Program-made: the position numbers and the translations under genes
Shown here: positions 12,134 to 24,070 of the stretch, in pieces
How the letters are laid out: each line of letters starts with the position of its first letter
How positions within the stretch are numbered: position 1 is the first letter of the stretch
DNA from: Siphonodentalium dalli
Lineage: Eukaryota > Mollusca > Scaphopoda > Gadilida > Siphonodentaliidae
Length of the DNA: 64,000 bases
Assembly (NCBI GenBank): GCA_032622095.1
Contig: CP136064.1
Span: forward strand, 2,358,001-2,422,000
Direction: 5' to 3'
Notes under the pieces: model-generated
Databases searched by the model: none
Seen by the model: only the letters and a program-made list of their open reading frames with translations
Told to the model about the DNA's origin: nothing

Positions 12134-12668
12134 TTATATAACTATAATGTTCACAGACTGATAATACCAGCCGATAGATAGCAACTCATAGATTGTCATG
12201 TTATAATCACCGCTGCCTGTGTTTATACGTTGAACAAATATTTTAAGCACACAATTACATCTACATAACTCTGTGTATGGTAAATCAGCGTTTGCACATT
12301 TGCATCTGTTACAAGTTTGTGAGTTGCAACAACACTTAATGAGTTCTGAGCACACAACTGCAGCTTGGCATGACATAAGTGTACCACAATCCTACCTGGT
12401 AGGCAGCTCGTTTCATATGTCCCACACCACATATATATGACAGTAACACTTCTTAGTCTGTAGAGTAGAAACTTCATTAGTGACTGGGCGTAATCATTAA
12501 AAGTAGATACTATATCGCAGGTACAATCATATCCAGAAGAACGCCTCCATCAAATATCTTGCACTGAACATTTTTAGGTGGGTCCGATATATCTCCAATT
12601 GCTTCCCGGATACATCCCAGCAAATCAGATTGTGTCCCCTTGAATTTACCTCCCGTTGATAAGGCGGG
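12134..12668 (-). pseudogene. PIN-like nuclease / CXC transposon protein, internally deleted copy
   Basis: Read on the minus strand from about 12668, one frame gives GTQSDLLGCIREAIGD, then CKIFDGGVLLDMIVPA (about 12510-12570), then a stop. After a frame change MKFLLYRLRSV (to about 12440) follows, and the C-terminus is CNRCKCANADLPYTELCRCN (12134-12376). The family as I know it has an N-terminal PIN/FEN-like nuclease starting near an F/L-DG-G/A motif and a C-terminal Cys-rich CXC domain. Compared with the plus-strand copy, about 2.4 kb (13040-15420 there) is missing, which removes the EEAD and DTD acidic motifs. The copy cannot encode an active nuclease. Its 5' end faces that of the other copy across about 330 bp. 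Confidence 0.7.
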
Positions 12669-12894
12669 GGAAATAGCCGACTCTCATGAGAGAAAAACAC
12701 ATCTGGTTCGGGGAGTTGTAGCCATCTCGTTATTGTTGATGAGCTCTCTGTTAAACCTATCAGCTCAATTTCCTTTGAATTTGATGTTCTCCTGTTCCTG
12801 CACTTGATCGTTTGAAATAGCGGAGAAGCGATTTCGGGTTTATTGAACTGCCCAAATGTTGTTCGAACACACTATTACAAGAAATAAAATATTG
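12566..12894. other. Spacer at the centre of the large palindrome
   Basis: About 330 bp without an inverted partner. The left part (to about 12668) still encodes the N-terminal frame of the minus-strand gene copy; the rest (12669-12894) shows no clear coding sequence. A promoter serving either copy would have to lie here, but no TATA/initiator pair stands out. Confidence 0.5.
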
Positions 12895-15620
12895 GAAGTA
12901 CGTGCAAGATATTTGATGGAGGCGTTCTTGTGCATATAATTGTGCCTGCGATAAGATGTACTTTTAATTATTACACAGTCACCAATGAAGTTTCTACTCT
13001 ACAAACTAAGAAGTGTTAATGTCATGTGTGTTGTGTGGGATAGGTATTTTGAAGGCAGCACAAAAGGCAGCACTAATGAGAATCGTGGTATAGGTCTTGG
13101 ACGAAAAGTTGGTGGCCAAACTAAGATTCCAAAAAAAAATGGAACGACTTCCTCCGTCATTCTGACAATAAGCTTGAACTTTTTGTATTCCTGACAAGTA
13201 ATGCGTCAGAACATGATGATAAAGTGTTAAATATGACAGAATGTTCGTCAACTCTCAAAATAGCAAATTCTTCCTAGTAAATCTTGAGAAACTGTTGTCA
13301 GGAGGAAGCTGATATTAGAATTGTGCCGCACATTATCCATGCGCTTTCTTGTGGGCTGACGACCATCCATGCTCGGATTGTTGACACAGATGTCCTGGTA
13401 ATGGTCATCGGTTTGTTTTCAAAGTTTACGGATGCTAACAGTGGTGGTGATACATGTAGTCTGGTCGTTGAGACTCGATTTTGGGGTGAACCTAGAACAA
13501 ATTGTTTACAAGCTGTTTTCGGTGTCATTCGACACGGAAAACCACCAGGAACAATATATCAAAAATCCGCGTTGGGGAAACTTTGTTATCCATGATGGCG
13601 TCCAACATGGTTGTAGCACATTGTATGTAAGACTAATTTTCATTCTGCTACCAACCCGGTTTCTTAGTAGACAATTTTGTTAAAATTACTTCAGTGGCCA
13701 CTTTATAACTAGAATAAGATACAGCGCAATGCACACTATTAGTTTTCAGTATATTTTTGTTTGAAAATATATTACCATTACCACCCACGTAATCGTGCTA
13801 AATATCAGGTGATCATCGTTTAAGATGTTATTCCAACGTTGAACATTCACCCAATATTGTTAGTTGTGGTTCTGTGTGCAACAGACATGTGTAACATTAT
13901 GGAAAATGGGTAAACGCGGTGATGCAGTTGATGACAACGTAGTAAGTTTCGTGTAGATGTGGCCTTGGTGAATTCAACCAAATATAATTTCCAGTCTCTG
14001 TCACAGATTATGTAGGCAATTTTGGTCAAGTTTTGAATTTATTGAAGACAGTCTATGGTACTCATTTGTGATTTAATAAATTTAGTTCATGGTACACCAT
14101 CACATATTCTTGTGATAAAAGCGAAATATTCGTGTTTTATCACTTGATCTGAGGCAACTATAACTACTATTTTGAGACACGTACAATAGGATCTACGCAT
14201 TCTCCCCAGTACAATATGAACATAATTCATACCGTTTTATAGCAATTAATTTTTTAAGGTTTTATACCATATATATCAAAATAAATGGTGATCGGTCTCA
14301 TTCGTGAGACTGCACTGAATACATATATTACTGCTTCTAGAGAAAGGCCGCATAGTCAATACATCCCTACTAAATCCCGTTTAGCTGTTTAATTACACAT
14401 ATATCACATGATTCAAGATTAGCGGTACAGATAAAACTGCGTCATTTTTCCGTTTCTGAGCGCCCAAAAGTCCAGATTTAACCGTTCCACAAGACCCTGA
14501 TTTCGCTTGCTCTCTCGTGAGATACATCAGAAAGAATTCGTACATCTCTAATCAAAAGTTTCTCTTATACTTGTAGTCATTCTTCCTCGCAATATTCGAG
14601 CTTTTGTTCACTCGTATAGGACTAGCTATTCAATTTTGCACTAAATGTAAATTTCATTCGATTTTGTACATTTTGGTGGCCATTTTGGGAAAAATATTCT
14701 ACATATATGGTTTACGACTAAGCAATGTTTGTGTATATTTCAATTTATTACGAATTTGGCATTAATTGGAGCACCTGCCGCAGAATTCAGTATTTTCCGA
14801 TAACAACAAACATTATGGACGCCATCCTCAATAGAGAATTTTCCCCAAAGCAGATTTTAGCAGATTTTGGATATGTTGTTCCCTACATTCTGCCCGACAA
14901 TATGGCACCAAAAACAGCTTGTAAACAATTTGCTCTAGGTCCAATGCTTCAACGACCAGACTAATGTGTTTCTCTAGGAACAGGCAAAACTAAAACATTG
15001 TACCATGACAACAGCACATTTTCCGCTCTGGGCGATGACAATTGTTATCACTACCCAATTTTCATTCGATATCTGGTTTTGATACCACTTAGTTCTTCCA
15101 TATAAAGAGCAGAAAAAGTTTCTGGATAGCATGGAAATATTATCCCGTTATCACAGATACATGTACATTTCTTCTATAGGCGAATCAACCTTTTATTCAA
15201 CTAGATTCGTCCTCATATATGTTCAAAGAACTCAAATGTTTCATTACCATTAATTATAATAAAGGTTGTCAAAAGTTGGTGATAACGAGGCATATGAAGA
15301 GAATTCTCCAAAACTTGTCGCTCAAAAGGGGCCCTAATACAGCATATATATATATGAAATGAGCCATATACATGGCCCGCATGACTGGGAATGGACAGTT
15401 GAAGATCATGGATGTAAACCATTGTGGACTACATTACCAGAAGCTGCAGCTGTGTGTTCAGAACTCATCAAGTGTTGTTGCAAATCCCAAACTTGTAACA
15501 GGTGCAAATGTGCAATAGGTGATTTGCCATGCTCATAATTATGCAGTTGTAATTGTGATATTAAGAATGCCTAAACTATTTGTTCAATGTATGAACATGG
15601 TCACCGGTGATTATAACATG
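12895..15620 (+). pseudogene. PIN-like nuclease / CXC transposon protein, longer decayed copy
   Basis: The conserved blocks come in the family order: CKIFDGGVLV (about 12903), VVWDRYFEGSTK and RGIGLGRKVGGQTKIP (13030-13130), then a frame change at a run of nine A (13131-13139) into WNDFLRHSDNKLELFVFL. Next are EEADIRIVPHIIHAL and ARIVDTDVLVMVIG (13300-13420), whose acidic EEAD and DTD motifs are typical of PIN/FEN-like nucleases. The frame is then split by a 1.5 kb element; GTGKT follows at about 14985, and the C-terminus has DWEWTVEDHGCKPLWTTLPE, CSELIKCCC and CNRCKCAIGD (15380-15520) before a stop. Family proteins are usually several hundred residues. The copy is dead: frameshifts, stops and an insertion. 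Confidence 0.75.
13457..14963. mobile_element. TIR element nested in the PIN/CXC pseudogene (1,507 bp)
   Basis: The left end TAGTCTGGTCGTTGA (13457) is matched in inverse at 14949-14963. The inverted repeats extend about 160 bp and include 'aattgtttacaagctgtttt' (13499) and its inverse near 14910. ATG on both sides (13454-13456 and 14964-14966) fits a 3 bp target duplication. The inside is AT-rich with no transposase-like frame, so it is non-autonomous. Family protein homology runs up to ANSGGDT on the left and resumes with SLGTGKT on the right, supporting these borders. Confidence 0.75.
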
Positions 15621-17106
15621 ACAATCTATGAGTTGCTATATATCTGCTGGTATGATCAGACTGTGCACATTATAGTTATACAGGTACAACATAACAAACG
15701 TGAATTTAAGAACAGAGTATAAACAAAGATAGACCATCTTTTATATGTTATGTGTATTATTGATAGACAAATTAAAGTTGTGATCTGAACTACATGTCTA
15801 TATATACCCCCTCTTGTATGCTACATTTGTAGATTATATAAGTCAAAACCTTCAAATTAGTTATGGTATAATAGATTTTTTGAATTTTATTCTATTTCAC
15901 CAAGACATGACATGTATACACCTTTAAATGTGTTGTATTCGACAGTCATTTTCGAAACTTTCAAGGCCGCATGTGGTATACGATCTTGGGAAATGTTTGA
16001 GAAATTGCCCATATATTGGTTGAAAATATTTGAAATGATGGTTATTTTACCATAAAATATAGCTGTTATTAGGCATACAATTGTAAATTTAAACAGTATA
16101 CTGTCAATGAGATTGTTACATAACAATATATGACTAATTGTCATCGACAAACTCACTTTATAAGATTTAACCAAAGATTTATTGAATCTTTACAACCAAG
16201 TCACATTTTCGTGATTTTTGGGGTGAGGGGTAACATAAACCAAATTTTCTGAAAAGTTGTTACATATTAACCACAGAAATGTATTCATTGTTTTCAGTAT
16301 ACATGTCCAAAACATTTAAGACCAAACATTTTGAACTATCGCAAATATCCTATGTGTAAATGACCATTTATTGGACCAAAATATTTGAAATGACGAGGAT
16401 TTTCTTACCAAATCTGACCAAATTGCATATTTTAGTCGAAAAAGTTGTAAATTTCAACTTTGGTCATTGTGTGTGTAATTGCAATTACAGTATTTAGAAA
16501 TGTGATCGAATAGTGCCCTTTATAGATTCTCATCCATGTTCTATCGGATGTTTATCACAAAAACAAAATTTCATGATTTTTGGGGTGAGGGGTAACATAA
16601 TCCAAAATGTCTAAAATATGGTTACGAATTTGTCCTAGATGTTGTATATTTTGTTTGCAGTATACTATTCTGAAATTTTTAAGATCTTAACCTTTGATCT
16701 GCACTGAAACAGTTTTGAGAAATTGTCTGTTTATTATTCTGAAATAATTGGAACGAGAATGATTTTATGACAAAATTTCAGGCTTTTGGTCCAAAAAGTG
16801 ATAATTTTCAAATTTGGTCAGCCTGGATTGCTAATATCTTCAAAATATGACAATGCCGGATGGAATGACGCCTTTATTATACATGTGCCTTATATTGTAT
16901 ACCAGTTGGAACGTCATGGTGAAATAATGATTGAATTTGGCCGCCATCTTGGATTTATACTGGAAACAAGGGTTAATATTGATCAGAAACCTGTTTCTAG
17001 TTCACTTTCTGAAAGAGCACACCTAACTTGACATAATATAACAAAATGGCACTTTTGGCCAGTCCGTTCCAATATGACAAAATTTTGTTGCTAAGTCACT
17101 ACACTA
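15621..17106. repeat. Right arm of the large palindrome, non-coding part
   Basis: This is 3' flanking sequence of the plus-strand pseudogene and the inverted partner of 3070-3123, 5401-5777 and 11200-12120. It is free of the HINE-like element and of copies A/B, and so preserves both empty insertion sites. It ends in the inverse of TAGTGTAGTGACTTAGC. Confidence 0.85.
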
Positions 17107-17624
17107 CTTGCATATCATTGTGCATGCATGCATGTGTCACATCACATTGTCGTTAGCAATTTATTTTAGAGCAGACCGCCATGTGTATTAAATCTACGTG
17201 GGCGAAATGGATAGTGAAAGGGACACTACTTGATTTATCTTATATCTTATCAGAATTAAAGTGGCACTTCTGAAACATGTCAGTTATGGATCTTATAATT
17301 ATATATCAAGACAGAACTTATTAATTCATTTGAAATGGATAGTTAAAGGGACACATCTTTATTTACCTTATCAGTATTGATTTGGCACTTCTGAAAGGTG
17401 TCAGTTATGGATCTTATAATTCAGTTTAGCGTCAAATATCCACTAGCACTGTCTGGGTATGTATCGGTAAACTTTTATTCATTTACCTTGGTAACGGTAT
17501 AATAATGCTATTAAATTATAAGACCAGAGCAGAGATTCCCAGTAAATTGCGGTAATTCAAGTTTTTAACTGAACAATATACATGTGTATATGCCCATGGT
17601 CATCGAATTTACTACATTCGCGAC
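17107..17624. other. Flanking DNA with a diverged direct repeat
   Basis: CTTG (17107-17110) is the right target duplication of the palindromic element. 17205-17315 and 17330-17425 are a direct repeat of about 100 bp sharing 'gaaatggatagt(g/t)aaaggg', 'ggcacttctgaaa' and 'tgtcagttatggatcttata'. No gene is seen. Confidence 0.6.
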
Positions 17625-17899
17625 TAAGGCCAAAAAAAAAAAGTTTTTTGGTTCTTGGGCAATTTTTTTTTCAAATCAATGAGGGAGGGAGGGTTTTATT
17701 TTTATTTTTTTCTGTGCATAATAAGCATGGACAAAGATACCTTCCTCTGTCTAGTAATAACCAGAAATGTAGAGGGAACTGTTATGCATATAAAGTATTT
17801 TTGTCATAACATCAGGCATTGCAATAAAAAGGCCTAATGCGGCCCCTTTTTATTCAATGCGGCGGGGCCTGAGAATCAAAACCTTTTTTTTGGCCTTAA
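17625..17899. mobile_element. MITE with TAAGGCC + poly-A terminal inverted repeats
   Basis: 'taaggccaaaaaaaaaaag' at 17625 is mirrored by 'ccttttttttggcctta' ending at 17898. The inside of about 235 bp contains no coding sequence beyond chance frames. A short length with inverted ends fits a non-autonomous DNA element. Confidence 0.6.
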
Positions 17900-18985
17900 C
17901 AGCTAAATTAGGCAACAAAATGACCTACACAATTAAATGATATTCACACATCTCTTTGATAATTTACATGCATGCCGTAGCACCTCTTACAGTAACCGGT
18001 CAAGCAATTCATGTCACAAGGACACACACACAAGTTGGCAACACATGAATAATTTCATTACCGAAAATACGATATTTTTATTTTTGATTTGGTTTGGTAA
18101 ATCGGTATGACACTGATACCAATACTGCACAGTAAATACCAAGTACCGCCCATCTCTAGGTATAATAATGTTGCCGGAAACGAAGGTATTACTTTATTTG
18201 ACGTAATTGTTTTTTTTATTCAATTGATGTGTTTTGCAGCCATCATTTTGTCAATGCAGTGTCTAACAAAATGTTCAGGTCTCTCGTGTAACCATTGTGA
18301 AATATCCTTGTCCCAGGAACGATAATCGTCACAACGTTTGGTGTTCTCAATAATGTACCGGTACCTACAATATAAACAAATTGTGATAAGGCTATTATTA
18401 GCAGGATAAAAGATACTCATCCGCTCAACTTGAGATTGACATGGGTTGGTGTCAGTCGTCCATCAAGAATTTCCTTCAATTCTCCCTAAAGGTCACATCT
18501 CTAATCTGATTGTAATCAAACTACATTTGGTTCTATGGCATGACCTCTATATGGGAGCCATCAATTGTTTTCGGATTATCATCTAACATACAAAACGCTA
18601 TGATGGCAAGCAACATAAGTAGCCTTCTTAAAGAATGACCCCAAATAAAGGTCCGGCTAGTTCTCGCCATGTGAATGTGGCATACATGTAAGATTATGTG
18701 TGTAGGTGTCAATTCTTACTTTTTTTTCATCGCCGGAAAAAAATTCTTCACCAAAAGTCCTGCCATTTTGCTCACTCTGACGTCCCTCTTGGAAAAGACG
18801 TATCCATGTTTAAAGGCCCCATTTTGCCTTTCTACTCCATTGTTGGTGTTGATTATATGTTGCAGCTCATCCTTCCTGAAAGAAATTGATAAAGTTAATC
18901 AAAATTTAAGCTCCTCAAAAAATCTTTCAATTTCTCCAAATTCCGGTGGCATCTAGCTCTAGCTCTGAAACAGTCTGGTCTAGAA
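17900..18985. other. No gene seen
   Basis: Short frames on both strands and no recognisable protein or RNA motif. Not obviously repetitive within this window. Confidence 0.4.
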
Positions 18986-19315
18986 TTATGTACTATTTAT
19001 ACCATTTTGATAGCTGGATACTCGCTGGCGAGCCTGGAAATAAGCATCTGATCTGAAAGCACTAATGGTCATATATGTGCTCAAAATATAAATATTGATT
19101 GATATTGATCGATACTTCATCTTCCGTGGCCCAAGCTTCCCACCTGCTCTTATTGGATGATGGTTTCTTCCTGGAAGGCTTGCTCTTTCTGTAGGAAATC
19201 GATGATCCTGAAGATATTCAGGTGGGAGCAGGATAGCACCAACTGAAGTTTTCGGTGCCAACATTCGACATGATTTGTTGTTCGTGGACCAATGGTGTCG
19301 TGGCGGTTCCACATT
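18986..19315. other. Left flank of the second palindrome
   Basis: The minus-strand frame running out of the palindrome continues open to 18986 (138 codons in all, from 19402), but this part has no counterpart beyond the right arm and I recognise nothing in it. It may be chance open sequence. Confidence 0.3.
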
Positions 19316-20738
19316 CACACCGACCATTCGAAAACGCGCATCTGTGTTGCCAACCGCGCTTCTACGACGATACAACTGCGCATCCCTAGTTTTATGTTGC
19401 AATTTCTGGTCACGAAAAACAGAAAAATACAGTTATCAATTAATTTTGACAGAATGGAACGGTTGGTATAGTAGAAGTTACATTCGCTCAAAACCTCGAT
19501 ATTTGTTGAATTCGATACAATTGTGTATATTTCGTTAAAGCATTGAGGTAGAAATAGGCTGCAGAAACAGCCCGGGGTCCTAATTTTGGCACATATTTTT
19601 TCACAATGTATTGGCATTTAGCAACACGATTGAGTATTTTCTCGTCGATTTTTTCGGATTCCTTTAGTCAAATGTTCCTGCAATCACCTTGCGTTGAAAT
19701 TTGGGTTCATCCTGTAGCCAATGTCCATAAAATGAGTCGATTTTGGAAGTGGGTATATCGAAAAATATACGACAGTGCTTCTTTGTGACCAACAACCAAC
19801 CATCTATGTTGCCGAATTCCTGTCTGATTATAACTAAAGTAAATATCGCGTGTATATGTGTCCGAATCGATGTCCAGAGGAGACTATTTCGTTTCCTGAA
19901 CTAGATGTAGTCAAATTCGTCTCGACTCGTGCTCAACTGACACATTCGACAAATTATGTTAGTCAAATCAGCTGGTAAACGAGTCCCATATGCAATTGAA
20001 TGTTGTAGCATGATATACTGGATAATCAGCTGGTTGTCCAGTGCAGATGGGGTCGCATGCATGGTTGTAGGAACGTTTTGTAAAGGACTCTGCTATCATT
20101 GAACAGATTTTCTTAGTCAGATTTATTTGCGTGAAAGAATACGCGTTTAACACGTCATATCGGCGTTATATTGGAAAACAATAGGTAGGGCCTATGATTT
20201 ATTTATACACATCACATATTATTCCTTAGTAACGCCCGTCAATCGACAGCTATACTGGTGATGGATACACACATCTGTTTAGTGCATCAATCATGTGTAT
20301 CGTCTAAATTATCGAATATTTGTCATTAATAACCTCACGCATGTGAGATATTCCTTGGTGACGCCCACCAGCGGTCATACGGATGCGATATATGTAAAAA
20401 AAAATTCTGCATCCAAACATGTGTATAATGTGGTATTCTAATTAGTCTATGCATGCATATTATTGGATTACCATAATAATACCACGCATTTGAGATATTG
20501 CTTAGTGACGACCTATGGGTGCGATCTATGTAACTTCGTTCTGCGTATCCATTTAATGTATAATTTGTTTCATAAATAGTCTACATTACGAGTTATACCT
20601 TCAGCACTCGAGAACACGAGTACTATGTCTACATTGTATATACAATTATACATCATTCGCATGTGATCATTATATCGTCATATGACTATATTTATACATT
20701 GAGTTCATGTGCTTGTGATTTGATCTTTTGATTTATGT
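19316..20738 (-). repeat. Second palindrome, left arm (1.42 kb)
   Basis: Inverted and highly similar to 23365-24829. The outer edge is 'cacaccgaccattcgaaaac' (19316), matched in inverse at 24810-24829. The inner edge is 'tgatcttttgatttatgt' (20721-20738), matched in inverse from 23365. Divergence is low: single-base changes and small indels, some within the ORF and more in the inner non-coding part. Confidence 0.9.
19660..20062 (-). pseudogene. Unknown ORF, left-arm copy with a nonsense change
   Basis: Minus-strand counterpart of the open frame at 24071-24469. Most bases agree, but the glutamine codon CAG at 24230-24232 is TAG here (19901-19903, complement), cutting the frame near residue 54. 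A run of six A replaces five in the following frame (near 19645-19660). The left copy therefore cannot make the right-arm product. Function unknown. Confidence 0.55.
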
Positions 20739-21017
20739 TTCTCCGTCGAGTGTCAATTCCAGCTTTGTCCGCTTAATAGGCCGCCACACGTGTCCTCGCT
20801 TTCTCTTTCTGAAAAAAACATACAAGGTAAGATATCGTGTAATTCAATAACATGTCAATTCAAAACATTGTCACAGCTACATCTAAATGTATGCTATTTT
20901 GTGGTAGATATATCTCACACGTAAATGGCCTCAGCTTATAGGTGCCGACATTCACCCAACAATCATGTCAGCAAACCAATCTGATGAAACAATCCAAGAG
21001 CTATGTCCATATAACAA

Positions 21018-22508
21018 GCTTGTTTGTGAAAAGTTATTGACTTTGGGTTGACTGAAATGTTAACGGATATTTATGCTAGCACGCTTATGCACAGTGGGTA
21101 ATAAAATGTGTTTAATATATATGAATCATCTCGCCTTGAGATAAGACAAAATACGACGATATGTGGTTTAACGAAATATGAAAACCGTAATATATATATT
21201 AATTGTATCGAAAGATTATTTTTCTGCGAAATCTGTGGCAGATGTAAGTAAAGCGTAGACCAAAAATTATTACCGAGATTATCATAGCTCTTACATGTAC
21301 CGATTAAACCCAGAACAGCAAGCACTGGCTATGTCACAATCGATCGGATTGATGTCATGATACCGCTTGGTTCACGCTAGGTTTTGGTGGAAAAAGATTA
21401 TGTGTTGATGACAAATGTTACCAGGCTGAGCAAATGAAATCGAAAATATATAAGAGAGTATTGTCCATTATGTTGCGTTGATTAAAATAAAACGTTCTCG
21501 CTTATGTTACATCCATATGGCTGCACTTGTCGCCATGTCGATATACCAAGCTTGTTTGTGGAGTGATTGACTTTGGGTTGACTGAAATTTTAACGGACAG
21601 CTATACTAGCACGCTTATACATTGTGGGTAATAAAACGTTCTTAATATATGAATCATCTCACCCTAAGATCAGACAAAATACGACGATATGTGGTTTAAC
21701 GAAATGTGAATACCGTAATATATATTAATTGTATCGGAAGATTATTTTTTTGCGAAATCTGTGGCAGATGTAAGTATAGCGTAGACCAAAAATTATTACC
21801 GAGATTATAATAGCACTTACATGTACCGATTAAACCGAGAAGAGCGAGCACTGGCTATGTCACAATCGAACGGATTGATGTCATGATACCGCTTGGTTCA
21901 CGCTAGGTTTTGGTGGAAAAAGATTATGTGTTGATGACAAATGTTACCAGGCTGAGCAAATGAAATCGAAAATATATAAGAGAGTATTGTCCATTATGTT
22001 GCGTTGATTAAAATAAAACATTCTCGCTTATGTTACATCCATATGGCCGCACTTGTCGCCATGTCGATATACCAAGCTTGTTTGTGGAGTGATTGACTTT
22101 GGGTTGACTGAAATTTTAACGGACAGCTATACTAGCACGCTTATACATTGTGGGTAATAAAACGTTCTTAATATATGAATCATCTCACCATAAGATAAGA
22201 AATATTACGACTATATGTGGTTTAACGAAATGTGAATACCGTAATATATATTAATTGTATCGGAAGATTATTTTTTTGCGAATTCGGTGGCGGAAGTATG
22301 TATAGCGTAGACCAAATAGTATTACCGAGATTACGAGATTATCATGGCACTTACATGTAGACCGGTTAAATCCAGAACAGCGACCACTGCATGGCTACGT
22401 CACAATCGAACGGATTGATGTCAAGACACCGCTTGGTTCACGCTAGGTTTTGGTGTAAAAATATTATGTGTTGATGACAAATGTTACCTGGCTGAGAAAA
22501 TGAAACCA
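21018..22508 (+). repeat. Tandem repeat, about 530 bp unit, 2.8 copies
   Basis: 'gcttgtttgtg' followed by 'attgactttgggttgactga' starts units at 21018, 21550 and 22076 (periods 532 and 526). Later in each unit come 'tgtggcagatgtaagta' (or variant), 'ttgatgtcatgataccgctt' and 'aaagattatgtgttgatgac'. The third unit is partial and more diverged. No shared long frame is seen. Confidence 0.9.
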
Positions 22509-22910
22509 GGATAAATCCACGATGGATTAAAATGGTAAGATATATAGAATTACTCAATACAAAACGTGAACCGTTTGAGGGGCGGCCACATTATACAGCG
22601 TGTGCATTATGGTAATCCAATAATATGCATGCATAGACTGCGCGCTTATATGTGTGCCTGTATCACTATATAACGGTATGAGACGAAACATGCCAATTAC
22701 AGGTTGTTTATAACAGTTTGTAATGCTTTTTGACATTGAAATGCTTATTATTGATCGATCATAAAAGGTTTACAGCATGCCATGAATTTCTATTCTGACT
22801 AACACCCGTATATATAAATCATATTCCACCAGTACAAGATATGGGAATTTTTTGAAGTTTTGACTGGAGCATTATAAACTCGAAAATATAACGCCGGGAA
22901 TATATTTCTT

Positions 22911-23152
22911 AGTTATTACCTGTTCCTTAATTATGTAATTCACTCTGTGCGAAGGTCGCAACTCTAAATTTAGCGATTTCAGTGACTTTGTGAGAGTGTT
23001 TGCTTTGTGTTGCTTACAGTTAAGCAATTTCTCCTCGATAATAAATTCAATGTTTATTACGATATTGGCTCACAAAAGTTACAGAAAAGCATGCAATCTC
23101 AACCTGATACCATCCCAAATATGCAATAGATTATTGAGGAACAGGTATTAAC
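22911..23152. mobile_element. MITE, GTTAATACCTGTTCC family, copy 1
   Basis: The ends are inverted: 'agttattacctgttcctta' on the left and 'ttgaggaacaggtattaac' on the right. A second copy at 41719-41930 shares the ends and the internal blocks 'gatttcagtgact(t)', 'gatattggctcaca' and 'caatagattattgaggaaca'. Non-coding. Confidence 0.7.
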
Positions 23153-24070
23153 AAAGACAAGAACCAGCGACCCATCACCTTTGACTCGGATGAACTACAG
23201 TAACCCGACAGGTAATCGTCTGCCAATCTGTGAACACGGTATTTAATCATAGAATACCTGCAATCCATTCCATATCGTGGGCATTTGTAAACACTGATAT
23301 ATTCTTTATTGCCTCCTTTTGAGGAGAGAGATAGTTAGTACATGGTTATTTACAAATACATTGTACATAAATCAAAAGATCAAATCACAAGCACATGCAC
23401 TCAATGTATAAATATAGTCATATGACGATATAATGATCACATGCGAATGATGTATAATTGTATATACAATGTAGACATAGTACTCGTGTTCTCGAGTGCT
23501 GAAGGTATAACTCGTAATGTAGACTATTTATGAAACAAATTATACATTAAATGGATACGCAGAACGAAGTTACATAGATCGCACCCGTGTGATCGATGAT
23601 GGTCGTCACTAAGCAATATCTCACATGCGTGAGATTATTATGGTAATCCAATAATATGCATGCATAGACTAATTAGAATACCACATTATACACATGTTTG
23701 GATGCAGAATTTTTTTTTACATATATCGCATCCGTATGACCGCTGGTGGGCGTCACCAAGGAATATCTCACATGCGTGAGGTTATTAATGACAAATATTC
23801 GCTATGTATAGTATGCTTCGATAATTTAGACGATGCACATGTTTGATGCACTAAACAGATGTGTGTATCCATCACCAGTATAGCCGTTGATTGACGGGCA
23901 TTACTAAGGAATAATATGTGATGTGTATAAATAAATCATAGGCCCTACCTATTGTTTTCCAATATAACGCCGATATGACGTGTTAAACGCGTATTCTTTC
24001 ACGCAAATAAATCTGACTAAGAAAATCTGTTCAATGATAGCAGAGTCCTTTACAAAACGTTCCTACAACC

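Larger units (their letters stand above)
3070..17106. mobile_element. Palindromic DNA transposon, PIN/CXC family, decayed and nested
   Basis: The outer ends are inverted copies of TAGTGTAGTGACTTAGC and share 'ggaacggactggccaaaagt' (3098-3117, inverted near 17053-17072). The left arm continues at 5401-5777 and 11200-12565; the right arm runs inward from 17106 to about 15420, with a further inner block at 12895-13040. Paired landmarks are 'aggtttctgatcaatattaa' (5451) and its inverse near 16970, and 'cccctcaccccgaaaat' (11274) and its inverse near 16580. Each arm carries a decayed copy of one gene, with 5' ends at the centre. Removing the younger insertions (3124-5400 and 5780-11199) leaves about 6.3 kb. 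Protein type and a 3-4 bp duplication would fit what I recall of Academ, but I cannot confirm that. Confidence 0.75.
20739..23364. other. Loop of the second palindrome
   Basis: About 2.6 kb between the arms. It contains a three-copy 0.53 kb tandem array and a MITE (22911-23152). 22603-22640 repeats 'tggtaatccaataatatgca' and 'tgcatagact' from the right arm (23641), so parts of the arms have been copied into the loop. No gene is recognised. Confidence 0.7.
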
